64,000 nt of DNA from Streptomyces toyocaensis. Lineage in GTDB: Bacteria; Actinomycetota; Actinomycetes; Streptomycetales; Streptomycetaceae. Under the pieces are notes generated by a model. The model did no database searches. It had not been told where the DNA came from and saw nothing but the letters and a program-made list of their open reading frames with translations. The stretch's first letter is position 1, and every line of letters begins with the position of its first letter. The DNA is taken from the NCBI RefSeq assembly GCF_000725125.1, contig NZ_JFCB01000004.1, positions 1-64,000 on the forward strand, read 5' to 3'. Shown here piece after piece: positions 55,373 through 63,583 of the stretch. The translations under genes were made by a program, and so were the position numbers.

Positions 55373-56866
55373 ATGACCTCCTCTTCTTCCCCTTCCCAGG
55401 ACACCAAGCGCCTCGCGCACACCTACCCCGAGGGTCTTCGGGCCGATGCCCTGATGGAAGAGGACGTCGCCTGGAGCCTCGAGATCGACGGAGAGCGGGA
55501 CGGCGACCAGTTCGACCGCTCCGAGCGCGCGGCCCTGCGCCGCGTCGCCGGCCTCTCCACGGAGCTCGAGGACGTCACCGAGGTCGAGTACCGGCAGCTC
55601 CGCCTGGAGCGCGTCGTGCTCGTCGGGGTATGGACCTCGGGCACCATGCAGGACGCGGAGAATTCGCTGGCGGAGCTCGCCGCCCTCGCGGAAACCGCCG
55701 GCGCCCTTGTCCTCGACGGCGTGATCCAGCGCCGTGACAAGCCGGACGCGGCCACCTACATCGGCTCCGGCAAGGCCGAGGAACTGCGCGACATCGTGCT
55801 CGACACGGGCGCGGACACCGTCATCTGCGACGGTGAGCTCAGCCCCGGCCAGCTGATCCACCTCGAGGACGTCGTCAAGGTCAAGGTCATCGACCGTACG
55901 GCCCTGATCCTCGACATCTTCGCCCAGCACGCCAAGTCCCGAGAGGGCAAGGCGCAGGTCGCGCTCGCGCAGATGCAGTACATGCTGCCGCGGCTGCGCG
56001 GCTGGGGTCAGTCGCTGTCCCGGCAGATGGGCGGCGGCAAGGGCGGCGGCCTCGCCACCCGCGGCCCCGGTGAGACCAAGATCGAGACGGACCGGCGCCG
56101 GATCCGCGAGAAGATGGCGAAGATGCGCCGGGAGATCGCGGAGATGAAGACCGGCCGCGAGATCAAGCGCCAGGAGCGCAGGCGCAACAAGGTGCCGTCC
56201 GTGGCGATCGCGGGCTACACCAACGCCGGCAAGTCCTCGCTGCTCAACCGCCTCACAGGTGCGGGCGTACTGGTGGAGAACGCCCTGTTCGCGACCCTCG
56301 ACCCGACCGTGCGCCGGGCCGAGACCCCGAGCGGCCGGCTGTACACGCTGGCCGACACGGTCGGATTCGTCCGGCACCTGCCGCACCACCTCGTCGAGGC
56401 GTTCCGCTCCACGATGGAGGAGGTCGGCGACGCCGACCTGATCCTGCACGTGGTGGACGGTTCGCACCCGGTCCCCGAGGAGCAGCTGGCCGCCGTGCGC
56501 GAGGTGATCAGGGACGTCGGCGCCACCGACGTACCGGAGATCGTCGTGATCAACAAGGCCGACGCGGCCGACCCGCTGACGCTCCAGCGGCTGCTGCGGG
56601 TGGAGAAGCGCTCCATCGCCGTGTCGGCCCGCACCGGCCGGGGCATCCGGGAGCTGCTGGCGCTCATCGACGACGAGCTGCCCCGCCCGTCGGTGGAGAT
56701 CGAGGCGCTCGTGCCGTACACCCACGGCAAGCTGGTCGCCCGCGCCCATGACGAGGGTGAGGTGATCTCCGAGGAGCACACCCCGGAGGGCACCCTGCTC
56801 AAGGTCCGGGTGCACGAGGAACTGGCGGCGGAACTCATGCCGTACGTTCCCACTCCGGCCGGCTGA
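55373..56866 (+). CDS. hflX: Ribosome-associated GTPase HflX
   Basis: The 497-aa product has ATG 55373 with AAGGA upstream. The N-terminal HflX domain contains YIGSGKAEELRDIV and a Gly-rich linker, GGGKGGGLATRGPGETKIETDRRRI, here cited in part. The G domain has G1 GYTNAGKS (281-288), G3 DTVGFVR and G4 NKAD. HflX splits stalled 70S ribosomes, for example after heat or antibiotic stress. It is the last plus-strand gene before a convergent terminator. A DnaA-box-like TGTGGACAG lies in the upstream gap near 55306. Confidence 0.95.
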   Translation: MTSSSSPSQDTKRLAHTYPEGLRADALMEEDVAWSLEIDGERDGDQFDRSERAALRRVAGLSTELEDVTEVEYRQLRLERVVLVGVWTSGTMQDAENSLAELAALAETAGALVLDGVIQRRDKPDAATYIGSGKAEELRDIVLDTGADTVICDGELSPGQLIHLEDVVKVKVIDRTALILDIFAQHAKSREGKAQVALAQMQYMLPRLRGWGQSLSRQMGGGKGGGLATRGPGETKIETDRRRIREKMAKMRREIAEMKTGREIKRQERRRNKVPSVAIAGYTNAGKSSLLNRLTGAGVLVENALFATLDPTVRRAETPSGRLYTLADTVGFVRHLPHHLVEAFRSTMEEVGDADLILHVVDGSHPVPEEQLAAVREVIRDVGATDVPEIVVINKADAADPLTLQRLLRVEKRSIAVSARTGRGIRELLALIDDELPRPSVEIEALVPYTHGKLVARAHDEGEVISEEHTPEGTLLKVRVHEELAAELMPYVPTPAG

Positions 56867-56884
56867 TCACTCCGGCAGCACGAC

Positions 56885-56921
56885 GAAGGCCCGCCCCCGC
56901 TCACGGCAGGGGCGGGCCTTC
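56885..56921. terminator. Bidirectional terminator between hflX and the protease pair
   Basis: A 13-bp perfect stem, GAAGGCCCGCCCC with its complement (56885-56897 and 56909-56921), has an 11-nt loop. It lies 18 nt after hflX and 11 nt before the convergent gene's stop. Confidence 0.87.
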
Positions 56922-56932
56922 GCGCGGTGCCG

Positions 56933-58147
56933 TCACCGGCCGCCGTAGGTCCTGCTCATGTTCTGGTACACCGCCTCGGCGTCCTCACCGAGCCGCGGCC
57001 CCGCAAGCCAGGTGTTGTCGGTCGGGCCGATCGAGGTGTTGGAGACCAGCACCGTCTCGCCGTCGAGCACCCGGAACCAGCCGCCACCGGACGAACCGCC
57101 GGTCATGGTGCAGCCGATGCGGTACATCGACGGCAGGTCCGCACTGAGGGAGAAGCGGCCCGGCGCGTCGAGGCACTTGAACATCTGCAGGCCGTTGTAG
57201 GGCGGTGCGGCCGGGTAGCCCCAGGCGCCCATCTGGCCCGCCGCGGCCGCGGACGGTGCGGAGAAGTCCACGTCGAGCGCCGCGCCCACGGTCTCCTCCA
57301 GCGACTTGCCTCCCTGCTCCGGCTTGACGTGCAGCACGGCGTAGTCGTACGCGGCCCCGGCACCGCCGGATTCCGAACCGCCCTGGATCCAGCCGTTGGA
57401 CGTCGAGGCCCAGTCCGCCCACCAATTGCCGTACGGGGCGATCTCGGAGGCGCTCGCGCTGCCGAGCTCCGCCTCGGACCTGCCGAGGTCGTTGTAGGCC
57501 GGGACGAAGACGAGGTTCCGGTACCAGCCGCCGTTGCCGCCGGCGTGCACGCAGTGCCCGGCCGTCCAGACGAGGTTGGACTTGCCCGGGTGGTTCACGT
57601 CCTTGACGACCGTGCCGGAACAGACGGCGGGGCCCTCCGGGGAGTCGAAGAACACCTTCCCGACCGGCGCGGCGTTGTCGTGGTACGGCGTCTTCTCGGC
57701 CTCCGCCCGGACCGGGACGGGCTCCGGTTCGCTGAGCCCCTGGGCGGCCGAGGCGTCCTTGGTGGTGACGGTCTTGTCGGCCTCCTCGGCGGAGCGCATC
57801 CGCTCCGGCTCCCACAGGCCCTCGATCACCGGGTTGACGAAGTCCTGCGCCTCACTGAGCCACTTGTCCCGGTCCCAGTCCTTCCAGCCGCCGTCCTTCC
57901 ACTTGTCCACGTCGATCCCGTGCTCCTCGAGCCGGTCCGCCAGGTCGGACGGGAGCGTGACCTTGCCGCCTCCGTTGCCGTCGGCGGCCCGGGACGCGGC
58001 GGCGTCGGGCTTGTGGCTCGCCTCGTCCTCACCGGAACCACCGCACGCGGTGGCGGTGAGCGCCAGGGCGGCGACCAGCCCGGTGGCGGCGAGGACGGTG
58101 CGACGACGTCCTCGCGCGCGTGCGGCGGACATACGTGTGGAACGCAT
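56933..58147 (-). CDS. Trypsin-like serine protease lipoprotein, paralogue 1
   Basis: The 404-aa secreted lipoprotein has a signal peptide with lipobox LTATAC-G near residue 36. The pro-region (about 50-160) contains LADRLEEHGIDVDKWKDGGW and DFVNPVIEGLW. The peptidase S1/V8-like domain carries His in WTAGHCVHAG, Asp in YDYAVLHV and Ser in MTGGSSGGGW. ATG 58147 is chosen because the next paralogue begins with the same MRS(T/I)R. It is about 60% alike in sequence pattern to the gene at 58277, a tandem duplication on the minus strand. The cell-surface substrate is unknown. Confidence 0.87.
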   Translation of the reverse strand: MRSTRMSAARARGRRRTVLAATGLVAALALTATACGGSGEDEASHKPDAAASRAADGNGGGKVTLPSDLADRLEEHGIDVDKWKDGGWKDWDRDKWLSEAQDFVNPVIEGLWEPERMRSAEEADKTVTTKDASAAQGLSEPEPVPVRAEAEKTPYHDNAAPVGKVFFDSPEGPAVCSGTVVKDVNHPGKSNLVWTAGHCVHAGGNGGWYRNLVFVPAYNDLGRSEAELGSASASEIAPYGNWWADWASTSNGWIQGGSESGGAGAAYDYAVLHVKPEQGGKSLEETVGAALDVDFSAPSAAAAGQMGAWGYPAAPPYNGLQMFKCLDAPGRFSLSADLPSMYRIGCTMTGGSSGGGWFRVLDGETVLVSNTSIGPTDNTWLAGPRLGEDAEAVYQNMSRTYGGR

Positions 58148-58276
58148 GGTGTGTTGACCCCCGTTGTACCGAATGAATGTCGTGCCGCGCGAGAACGTCC
58201 CGCCGTTGCGGGGGCGGCGCACAGGGCGCCGCCGTCCGGTCCGGGTGCGCGGCGGTACCCGGTCCGGACGGGCCGG

Positions 58277-59497
58277 TCACCGACCGGCGAACTTCTCGCT
58301 GACCGCGTCGTACACGCCCTTGGCCTCGTCACCCAGCCGCGGGCCGGCCAGCCAGCCCGACGTCACCGGGCCGATGGAGGTGTTGGACACCAGCGCGGGC
58401 TTCCCGTCCGCACCTGCCGCGATCCAGCCGCCGCCGGACGAACCGGCGGTCATGCTGCACCCGATGCGGTACATCGTCGGGTCGGACGTGCTGATCGACA
58501 GCCGGCCGGGCTTGTCCGCGCAGCGGTACAGCGACTGACCGTCGTACGGCGGAGCGGCCGGGTAACCGATCGCCGTCATCTTCTCGATCTCCGACACGGC
58601 GGGAGCGCCGAAGTCCACCGGAAGCGCCGACCCGACCGTCTCCTCAAGCGACTTGCCGTCGCCGCCCTTCTCGGGCGTCACGTGGAGGACCGCGAAGTCG
58701 TACGAGGCGCCGTCACCGCCCGTGGCGCCGCCCTGCTCGATCCACTGGTCCGAGGTCTGCACCCAGTCGCCCCACCAGACACCGTGCGGAGCGATCTCCT
58801 CCTTCGTGGCGCTCTCGAGTTCCTGCGCCGACTTGCCGGAGTCGTTGTAGGAGGGCACGAAGGCGATGTTGCGGTACCAGCCGCCCTTCTTGCCGGCGTG
58901 CACGCAGTGGCCCGCGGTCCACACCATGTTGGACTTGCCCGGGTTGGCCGGGTCCTGCACCACGGTCGCCGAGCAGACCATCGTCCCCTCGGGGGAGTCG
59001 AACAAGACCTTGCCGGCCGTCGGGGCGTTGGCGTGGTACGACGGCGGGACAGCCGCCGCCCGCACCGGTTGCGGCGTCGGGTCGGTCACGCCCTGGTCAC
59101 CGGAGATGTCGCTCTCGACGACGCCCTGGTCCGGCTCCTCGGCGTCCCGCATGCGGTCCGGGTCCCACAGGTCCTCGATGATCGGATTGACGAAGTCCTG
59201 CGCCTCACGCAGCCAGTCGTCCTTGTCCCAGTTCTTCCAGGCGCCGTTCTTCCACTTGTCGATGTCGATCCCGTGTTCCTTGAGCCGGTCCCTGATGTCG
59301 TCCGGGATCGTGAGCTTGCCGTCTTCCGCGGCGGCGGACGCGGAGGCGTCCGCGCTCACGTCGGTACCCCCCGAGCCACAGGCGGTGGCGGTGAGCGCGA
59401 GCGCGGAGGCGAGTGCCACGGAGGCCAGAACGGGGGAGGTTCCGCGCCGTGCCCTCCCCCCTCGGCGAGCAGTGGACGACGGCCGTATGGATCGCAT
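58277..59497 (-). CDS. Trypsin-like serine protease lipoprotein, paralogue 2
   Basis: The 406-aa product has ATG 59497 with AGGGGGAG upstream. It has the same architecture as its downstream neighbour: twin-Arg-like basic start, lipobox LTATAC-G, a pro-segment with IRDRLKEHGIDIDKWKNGAW, and catalytic His (WTAGHCVHAG), Asp (YDFAVLHV) and Ser (MTAGSSGGGW). The gap to paralogue 1 is 129 bp, so cotranscription is possible. Both retain complete catalytic triads, so both are probably active. Confidence 0.87.
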   Translation of the reverse strand: MRSIRPSSTARRGGRARRGTSPVLASVALASALALTATACGSGGTDVSADASASAAAEDGKLTIPDDIRDRLKEHGIDIDKWKNGAWKNWDKDDWLREAQDFVNPIIEDLWDPDRMRDAEEPDQGVVESDISGDQGVTDPTPQPVRAAAVPPSYHANAPTAGKVLFDSPEGTMVCSATVVQDPANPGKSNMVWTAGHCVHAGKKGGWYRNIAFVPSYNDSGKSAQELESATKEEIAPHGVWWGDWVQTSDQWIEQGGATGGDGASYDFAVLHVTPEKGGDGKSLEETVGSALPVDFGAPAVSEIEKMTAIGYPAAPPYDGQSLYRCADKPGRLSISTSDPTMYRIGCSMTAGSSGGGWIAAGADGKPALVSNTSIGPVTSGWLAGPRLGDEAKGVYDAVSEKFAGR

Positions 59498-60126
59498 GAT
59501 GTGACTCCCCCTGAAATGAACGTACTTGGCGCTGTGGCCGTCTTCGCCCCCGGACTCGTGGGGAGTTCACGGGAGCTCCCACGGCCTTCGGGAACGGCAC
59601 CACACACTATGCGTTCGCCGTGGGGGGCGTCCGACGGAACGGCAACGGTTCGGCTACAAGCCGTCTGACCTGGTGCATCGTCCGGACATCTGCCGATTTG
59701 CGGCCGGTGTGCGGTGCGTGCGCGGCGGGCCCGGGCGCTCGCGGATGCCGGGGCGACCCGTAACCCGGTGAGCGGCCCGGGGTTGGTAGCGGTGGGGCCG
59801 CTGTCCGCGCGCGGAGTCCCCCGGACGCCGTGTCCCCGGACCGCCCGGGCCGCTCCGGCCCACCCCGCACGCCACGAGGACCAGCCATGCACACGATGTC
59901 CGCACCGGCCGACCACTCGAGCCCCGTGCTTCCGGGCCGGGGGTGGAGCCGCCCGGTGCCGAGCGGCCCAGCGGCCCTCCGTCCCGGCCCCACGACACCG
60001 GACTCCGCGTCTCGTCGGGCCGCCCGTACGTCCCCTCCCCCGACCGAGGAGCCTCGTCTTGATCGCGTCCCCAGCCCTCGCGGTGATCGCACGAATGTCA
60101 GTGCCGGGTCGTAGGGTGGTCGCGCT
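59498..60126. other. 629-bp divergent region between the proteases and dinG
   Basis: It contains the protease promoter region, a stretch of irregular GC-rich sequence, and one small candidate ORF (59887-60114). No LexA box was found upstream of dinG, no tRNA, and no strong hairpin. Confidence 0.5.
59887..60114 (+). CDS. Doubtful small ORF upstream of dinG
   Basis: A 75-aa Pro/Arg/Ser-rich frame has a good ribosome site (GAGGA 6 nt before ATG 59887) and ends 12 nt before dinG. Third-position GC is moderate and falls toward the end. It has no recognisable domain. It could be a leader peptide for dinG or chance. Confidence 0.3.
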   Translation: MHTMSAPADHSSPVLPGRGWSRPVPSGPAALRPGPTTPDSASRRAARTSPPPTEEPRLDRVPSPRGDRTNVSAGS

Positions 60127-62139
60127 ATGACGAAGCCCTCACTCCCCGAACTCCTGCACGCTGCCGTCACTGCCGTCGGCGGCACGGAGCGCCCCGGCCA
60201 GGTGGCCATGGCCGAAGCCGTCGCCGAGGCGATCGACGACGGCTCCCACCTGCTGGTCCAGGCCGGCACCGGCACCGGAAAGTCACTGGGCTACCTGGTG
60301 CCCGCCCTCGCGCACGGGGAGCGGGTGGTGGTGGCGACGGCGACCCTGGCCCTGCAGCGCCAGCTCGTGGAGCGGGACCTGCCGCGCACGGTGGAGTCGC
60401 TGCACCCGCTGCTGCGCCGGCGTCCCGAGTTCGCGATGCTCAAGGGCCGCTCCAACTACCTGTGTCTGCACCGGCTCCACGAGGGCGTTCCGCAGGACGA
60501 GGAGGAGGGACTGTTCGACCAGTTCGAGGCAGCGGCCCCCACCAGCAGACTGGGCCAGGACCTGCTGCGCCTGCGCGACTGGTCGGACGAGACGGAGACC
60601 GGCGACCGGGACGATCTCACCCCGGGTGTGTCCGACCGCGCCTGGTCCCAGGTGTCCGTGTCGTCGCGGGAGTGCCTGGGCGCCACGAAGTGCGCCTACG
60701 GCGCCGAGTGCTTCGCCGAGAGTTCCCGTGAGCGCGCGAAACTGGCCGAGGTGGTCGTCACCAACCACGCCCTGCTCGCGATCGACGCCATCGAGGGTGC
60801 GCCTGTGCTCCCGCAGCACGAGGTGCTCATCGTCGACGAGGCCCACGAGCTGGTCTCCCGGGTCACCGGTGTCGCCACCGGGGAGCTGACCCCCGGGCAG
60901 GTCAACCGCGCGGTGCGGCGCGCCGCGAAGCTGGTCAACGAGAAGGCGGCGGACCAGCTCCAGACCGCCGCCGAGGGGTTCGAGCGGCTGATGGAGCTGG
61001 CCCTTCCGGGCCGGCTGGAGGAGATCCCGGAGGACCTCGGCTACGCGCTCATGGCGCTGCGTGACGCCTGCAGGACGGTCATCTCCGCGATCGGGAGCAC
61101 CCGCGACAAGTCCGTCCAGGACGAGGACGCCGTCCGCAAACAGGCACTGGCCTCCGTGGAGGGCGTGCACGACGTGGCGGAGCGGATCACGAACGGTTCC
61201 GAATGGGACGTCGTGTGGTACGAGCGGCACGACCGCTTCGGCGCGTCCCTGCGCGTGGCGCCCATGTCCGTCTCGGGCCTGCTGCGCGAGAAGCTGTTCA
61301 CCGACCGGTCCGTCGTGCTGACGTCCGCGACGCTGAAGCTGGGGGGCGACTTCAACGGCGTGGGCGCCTCGCTGGGACTCGGTGCCGAGGGGGCCGAGGG
61401 CGACGACCTCCCGCGGTGGAAGGGCGTGGACGTCGGCTCGCCGTTCGACTACCCCAGGCAGGGCATCCTGTACGTCGCGAAGCACCTGGCGCGCCCGGCT
61501 CGTGACGGGGACCGCGCGGACATGCTGGACGAACTCACCGAGCTGATCCAGGCGGCGGGCGGCCGCACCCTGGGCCTGTTCTCCTCCATGCGGGCCGCGC
61601 AGCTCGCCGCCGAGGAGCTGCGGTCGCGCATTCCGGAGTATCCGATCCTCCTGCAGGGCGAGGAGACGCTCGGCGAGCTGATCAAGAACTTCGCGGCCGA
61701 CCCGAAGACCTGCCTCTTCGGCACGCTGTCGCTCTGGCAGGGCGTCGACGTGCCGGGCCCGAGCTGCCAGCTGGTGGTCATGGACAAGATTCCCTTCCCG
61801 CGCCCGGACGACCCCTTGATGAGCGCCCGTCAGAAGGCCGTGGAGGAGGCCGGCGGCAACGGGTTCATGGCGGTCGCCGCCACCCATGCCGCGCTGCTCA
61901 TGGCGCAAGGCGCCGGCCGCCTGGTCCGGGCCTCGGGCGACCGGGGAGTGGTGGCCGTACTGGACCAGCGGCTGGCCACCGCTCGCTACGGGAGCTATCT
62001 GAAGGCGTCGCTGCCCGATTTCTGGTACACGACGGATCGCAACCAGGTCAGAAAGTCGCTGGCCGCCATCGACGCGGCGGCCGGGCGGGCCGAGGCCGAG
62101 AGGGAAGCCGGCCCGTCGGAGCAGACCGGGGGGCAGTGA
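60127..62139 (+). CDS. dinG: DinG-type iron-sulfur ATP-dependent helicase
   Basis: The 670-aa XPD-like superfamily 2 helicase has Walker A AGTGTGKS (Lys52), DEAH box at 237-240 (IVDEAH), and 4Fe-4S cluster cysteines Cys113 (NYLCLHR), Cys183, Cys189 and Cys195 (RECLGATKCAYGAEC). Helicase motifs V/VI are SLWQGVDVPG and QGAGRLVRASGDRG. DinG helicases resolve G-quadruplexes, D-loops and transcription-replication conflicts, and E. coli dinG is SOS-regulated. Here the gene faces lexA, but no LexA box is evident in its own upstream region. Confidence 0.94.
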   Translation: MTKPSLPELLHAAVTAVGGTERPGQVAMAEAVAEAIDDGSHLLVQAGTGTGKSLGYLVPALAHGERVVVATATLALQRQLVERDLPRTVESLHPLLRRRPEFAMLKGRSNYLCLHRLHEGVPQDEEEGLFDQFEAAAPTSRLGQDLLRLRDWSDETETGDRDDLTPGVSDRAWSQVSVSSRECLGATKCAYGAECFAESSRERAKLAEVVVTNHALLAIDAIEGAPVLPQHEVLIVDEAHELVSRVTGVATGELTPGQVNRAVRRAAKLVNEKAADQLQTAAEGFERLMELALPGRLEEIPEDLGYALMALRDACRTVISAIGSTRDKSVQDEDAVRKQALASVEGVHDVAERITNGSEWDVVWYERHDRFGASLRVAPMSVSGLLREKLFTDRSVVLTSATLKLGGDFNGVGASLGLGAEGAEGDDLPRWKGVDVGSPFDYPRQGILYVAKHLARPARDGDRADMLDELTELIQAAGGRTLGLFSSMRAAQLAAEELRSRIPEYPILLQGEETLGELIKNFAADPKTCLFGTLSLWQGVDVPGPSCQLVVMDKIPFPRPDDPLMSARQKAVEEAGGNGFMAVAATHAALLMAQGAGRLVRASGDRGVVAVLDQRLATARYGSYLKASLPDFWYTTDRNQVRKSLAAIDAAAGRAEAEREAGPSEQTGGQ

Positions 62140-62210
62140 TCCCGGTGGCGTGCCACGGTACGCCACCGTTTCGAGCGCATCCGTCACCCGTGGATCCGGA
62201 CAGCACAGGA

Positions 62211-62238
62211 CCCCGGAACCGGCGCAGGGGTTCCGGGG
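62211..62238. terminator. Terminator between dinG and lexA
   Basis: A 10-bp perfect stem, CCCCGGAACC/GGTTCCGGGG (62211-62220 with 62229-62238), has an 8-nt loop and sits between convergent stops. No U-tract. Confidence 0.75.
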
Positions 62239-62285
62239 CCCGGTCAGGGGGCGGGGCGGCGGTCGGGGCCGGCCCCGCGCTGTGC

Positions 62286-63065
62286 TCAGACGCGGCGCAG
62301 AACGGCCACCACCTTGCCCAGAATGGTCGCGTCGTCGCCGGGGATCGGCTCGTAGGCGGCGTTGTGCGGGAGCAGCCACACGTGGCCGTCCTCGCGCTTG
62401 AAGCGCTTGACGGTCGCCTCGCCGTCGAGCATGGCCGCCACGATGTCACCGTTCTCGGCGACCGGCTGGCGGCGGACCGTGACCCAGTCGCCGTCACAGA
62501 TCGCCGCCTCGATCATGGAGTCACCCACGACCTTCAGCACGAACAGCTCTCCGTCACCGACGAGCTGCCGGGGGAGCGGGAAGACGTCCTCGACGGACTC
62601 CTCGGCGAGGATCGGGCCACCGGCCGCGATGCGGCCGACCAGCGGGACGTAGGACGCGGCCGGCTTCCCGGCGGTGTCCGTGGGCTGCACGGAGGCGGCC
62701 TGGTCGGAGCCGCGCACCTCGTACGCCCGCGGGCGGTGCGGGTCGCGGCGCAGGAAGCCCTTGCGCTCGAGCGCCATGAGCTGGTGTGCCACCGAGGAGG
62801 TGCTGGAGAGGCCGACCGCCTGGCCGATCTCACGCATCGACGGCGGGTACCCCCGTCGCTGCACCGAGTCCCTGATGACCTCGATCACCCGGCGCTGGCG
62901 GTCGGTGAGACCGGAGCTGTCCGCCCGGATGCCGGGAGGTCGGCCCGGGAGGGACCGCTTGGGCCCCTCGGGATTCGTGGCTTCGTTCATCGCGTGCACC
63001 GCCTCGAGTCGGCCCTGGGAGCGGTCCTGGGCAGTGATGGCGGCACTGTCTGCGGTGGTGGTCAC
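62286..63065 (-). CDS. lexA: SOS repressor LexA
   Basis: The 259-aa product has GTG 63065 with GAGAGGGG upstream. The winged-helix domain (about 53-118) contains [20 protein letters not shown] and [21 protein letters not shown]. The RecA-stimulated self-cleavage site is Ala148-Gly149 (RIAAGG). The catalytic dyad is Ser183 (GDSMI) and Lys220 (ATVKRF). The N-terminal 45 residues extend beyond E. coli LexA, as in other Streptomyces. A LexA box at 63125-63140 indicates autorepression; recA at 29580 carries another. Confidence 0.97.
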   Translation of the reverse strand: MTTTADSAAITAQDRSQGRLEAVHAMNEATNPEGPKRSLPGRPPGIRADSSGLTDRQRRVIEVIRDSVQRRGYPPSMREIGQAVGLSSTSSVAHQLMALERKGFLRRDPHRPRAYEVRGSDQAASVQPTDTAGKPAASYVPLVGRIAAGGPILAEESVEDVFPLPRQLVGDGELFVLKVVGDSMIEAAICDGDWVTVRRQPVAENGDIVAAMLDGEATVKRFKREDGHVWLLPHNAAYEPIPGDDATILGKVVAVLRRV

Positions 63066-63124
63066 GTCGGCCCCTCTCGATGGTCTCCCTGCAGCACAAC
63101 GGTAGTTGCTTTCGAAAGGTTGCG

Positions 63125-63140
63125 CCAAACACACGTTCGA
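63125..63140 (-). promoter_or_regulatory. LexA box of lexA
   Basis: Read on the minus strand, TCGAACGTGTGTTTGG closely matches the Gram-positive/actinobacterial SOS box TCGAAC-N4-GTTCGA. It lies 60 nt upstream of the lexA start. Confidence 0.82.
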
Positions 63141-63234
63141 GTGAAAAAATGCGAATTGCCGTACGCAATCCCTCACCGAGGTGTATTGGTCGCCGCGCTT
63201 CCTGCCGGACAAACAGGCCATTTGTTGTACTCTT

Positions 63235-63263
63235 CACCGCCGAGGTGATGACCTCCGGCGGTG
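63235..63263. other. Stable stem-loop in the lexA-nrdR intergenic region
   Basis: CACCGCCGAGGT at 63235-63246 pairs with ACCT-C-CGGCGGTG at 63251-63263, giving 12 bp with one bulged C and a GATG loop. It is too far from any stop codon to be a simple terminator. An AT-rich TTGTACT is just to its left. Confidence 0.5.
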
Positions 63264-63430
63264 CGGCCCCCAGTCTGCCATCGGGCGCCCCGAAGTACCG
63301 GAAGCGGCCACCCCCGGTGCGGGAGTCGCACGCCTCCTCCCCTTCGCGGGCACGGCATCTCCCTGTCGCGCGGCCCGCCGCCCGTGTGTCCGCGCGACAC
63401 GCGTGCAGGGCGTGAATGTATGAGCCAATC

Positions 63431-63477
63431 CCCACATCTAGTGGTTGGATTGCGGCAGCAGCCCAGAAGTTGTGGTC
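63431..63477 (+). promoter_or_regulatory. Tandem NrdR boxes upstream of nrdR
   Basis: Box 1 is CCCACATCTAGTGGTT (63431-63446) and box 2 is CCCAGAAGTTGTGGTC (63462-63477). They share 11 of 16 bases and are exactly 31 bp (about three helical turns) apart, as known for NrdR boxes in S. coelicolor. A TATGCT -10 candidate follows at 63508-63513. Confidence 0.75.
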
Positions 63478-63583
63478 CCCCCGGTCTCGGCGCCCTCTGC
63501 GATCGCCTATGCTGGTGCTGCTTCGTGAGGCCCGTGAGGCCCAGCGAGGTCATTGAGTCTGCTGTGAGGAGGGTTGGGAGTTC

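Noticed and set aside
60020..60126. A LexA box upstream of dinG
   Set aside because: I looked for TCGAAC-N4-GTTCGA and half sites; none was close enough despite the adjacency to lexA.
59654..60275. Minus-strand frames covering the dinG upstream region
   Set aside because: They lack ribosome sites, overlap the dinG 5' end and have Arg/Gly/Pro shadow composition.
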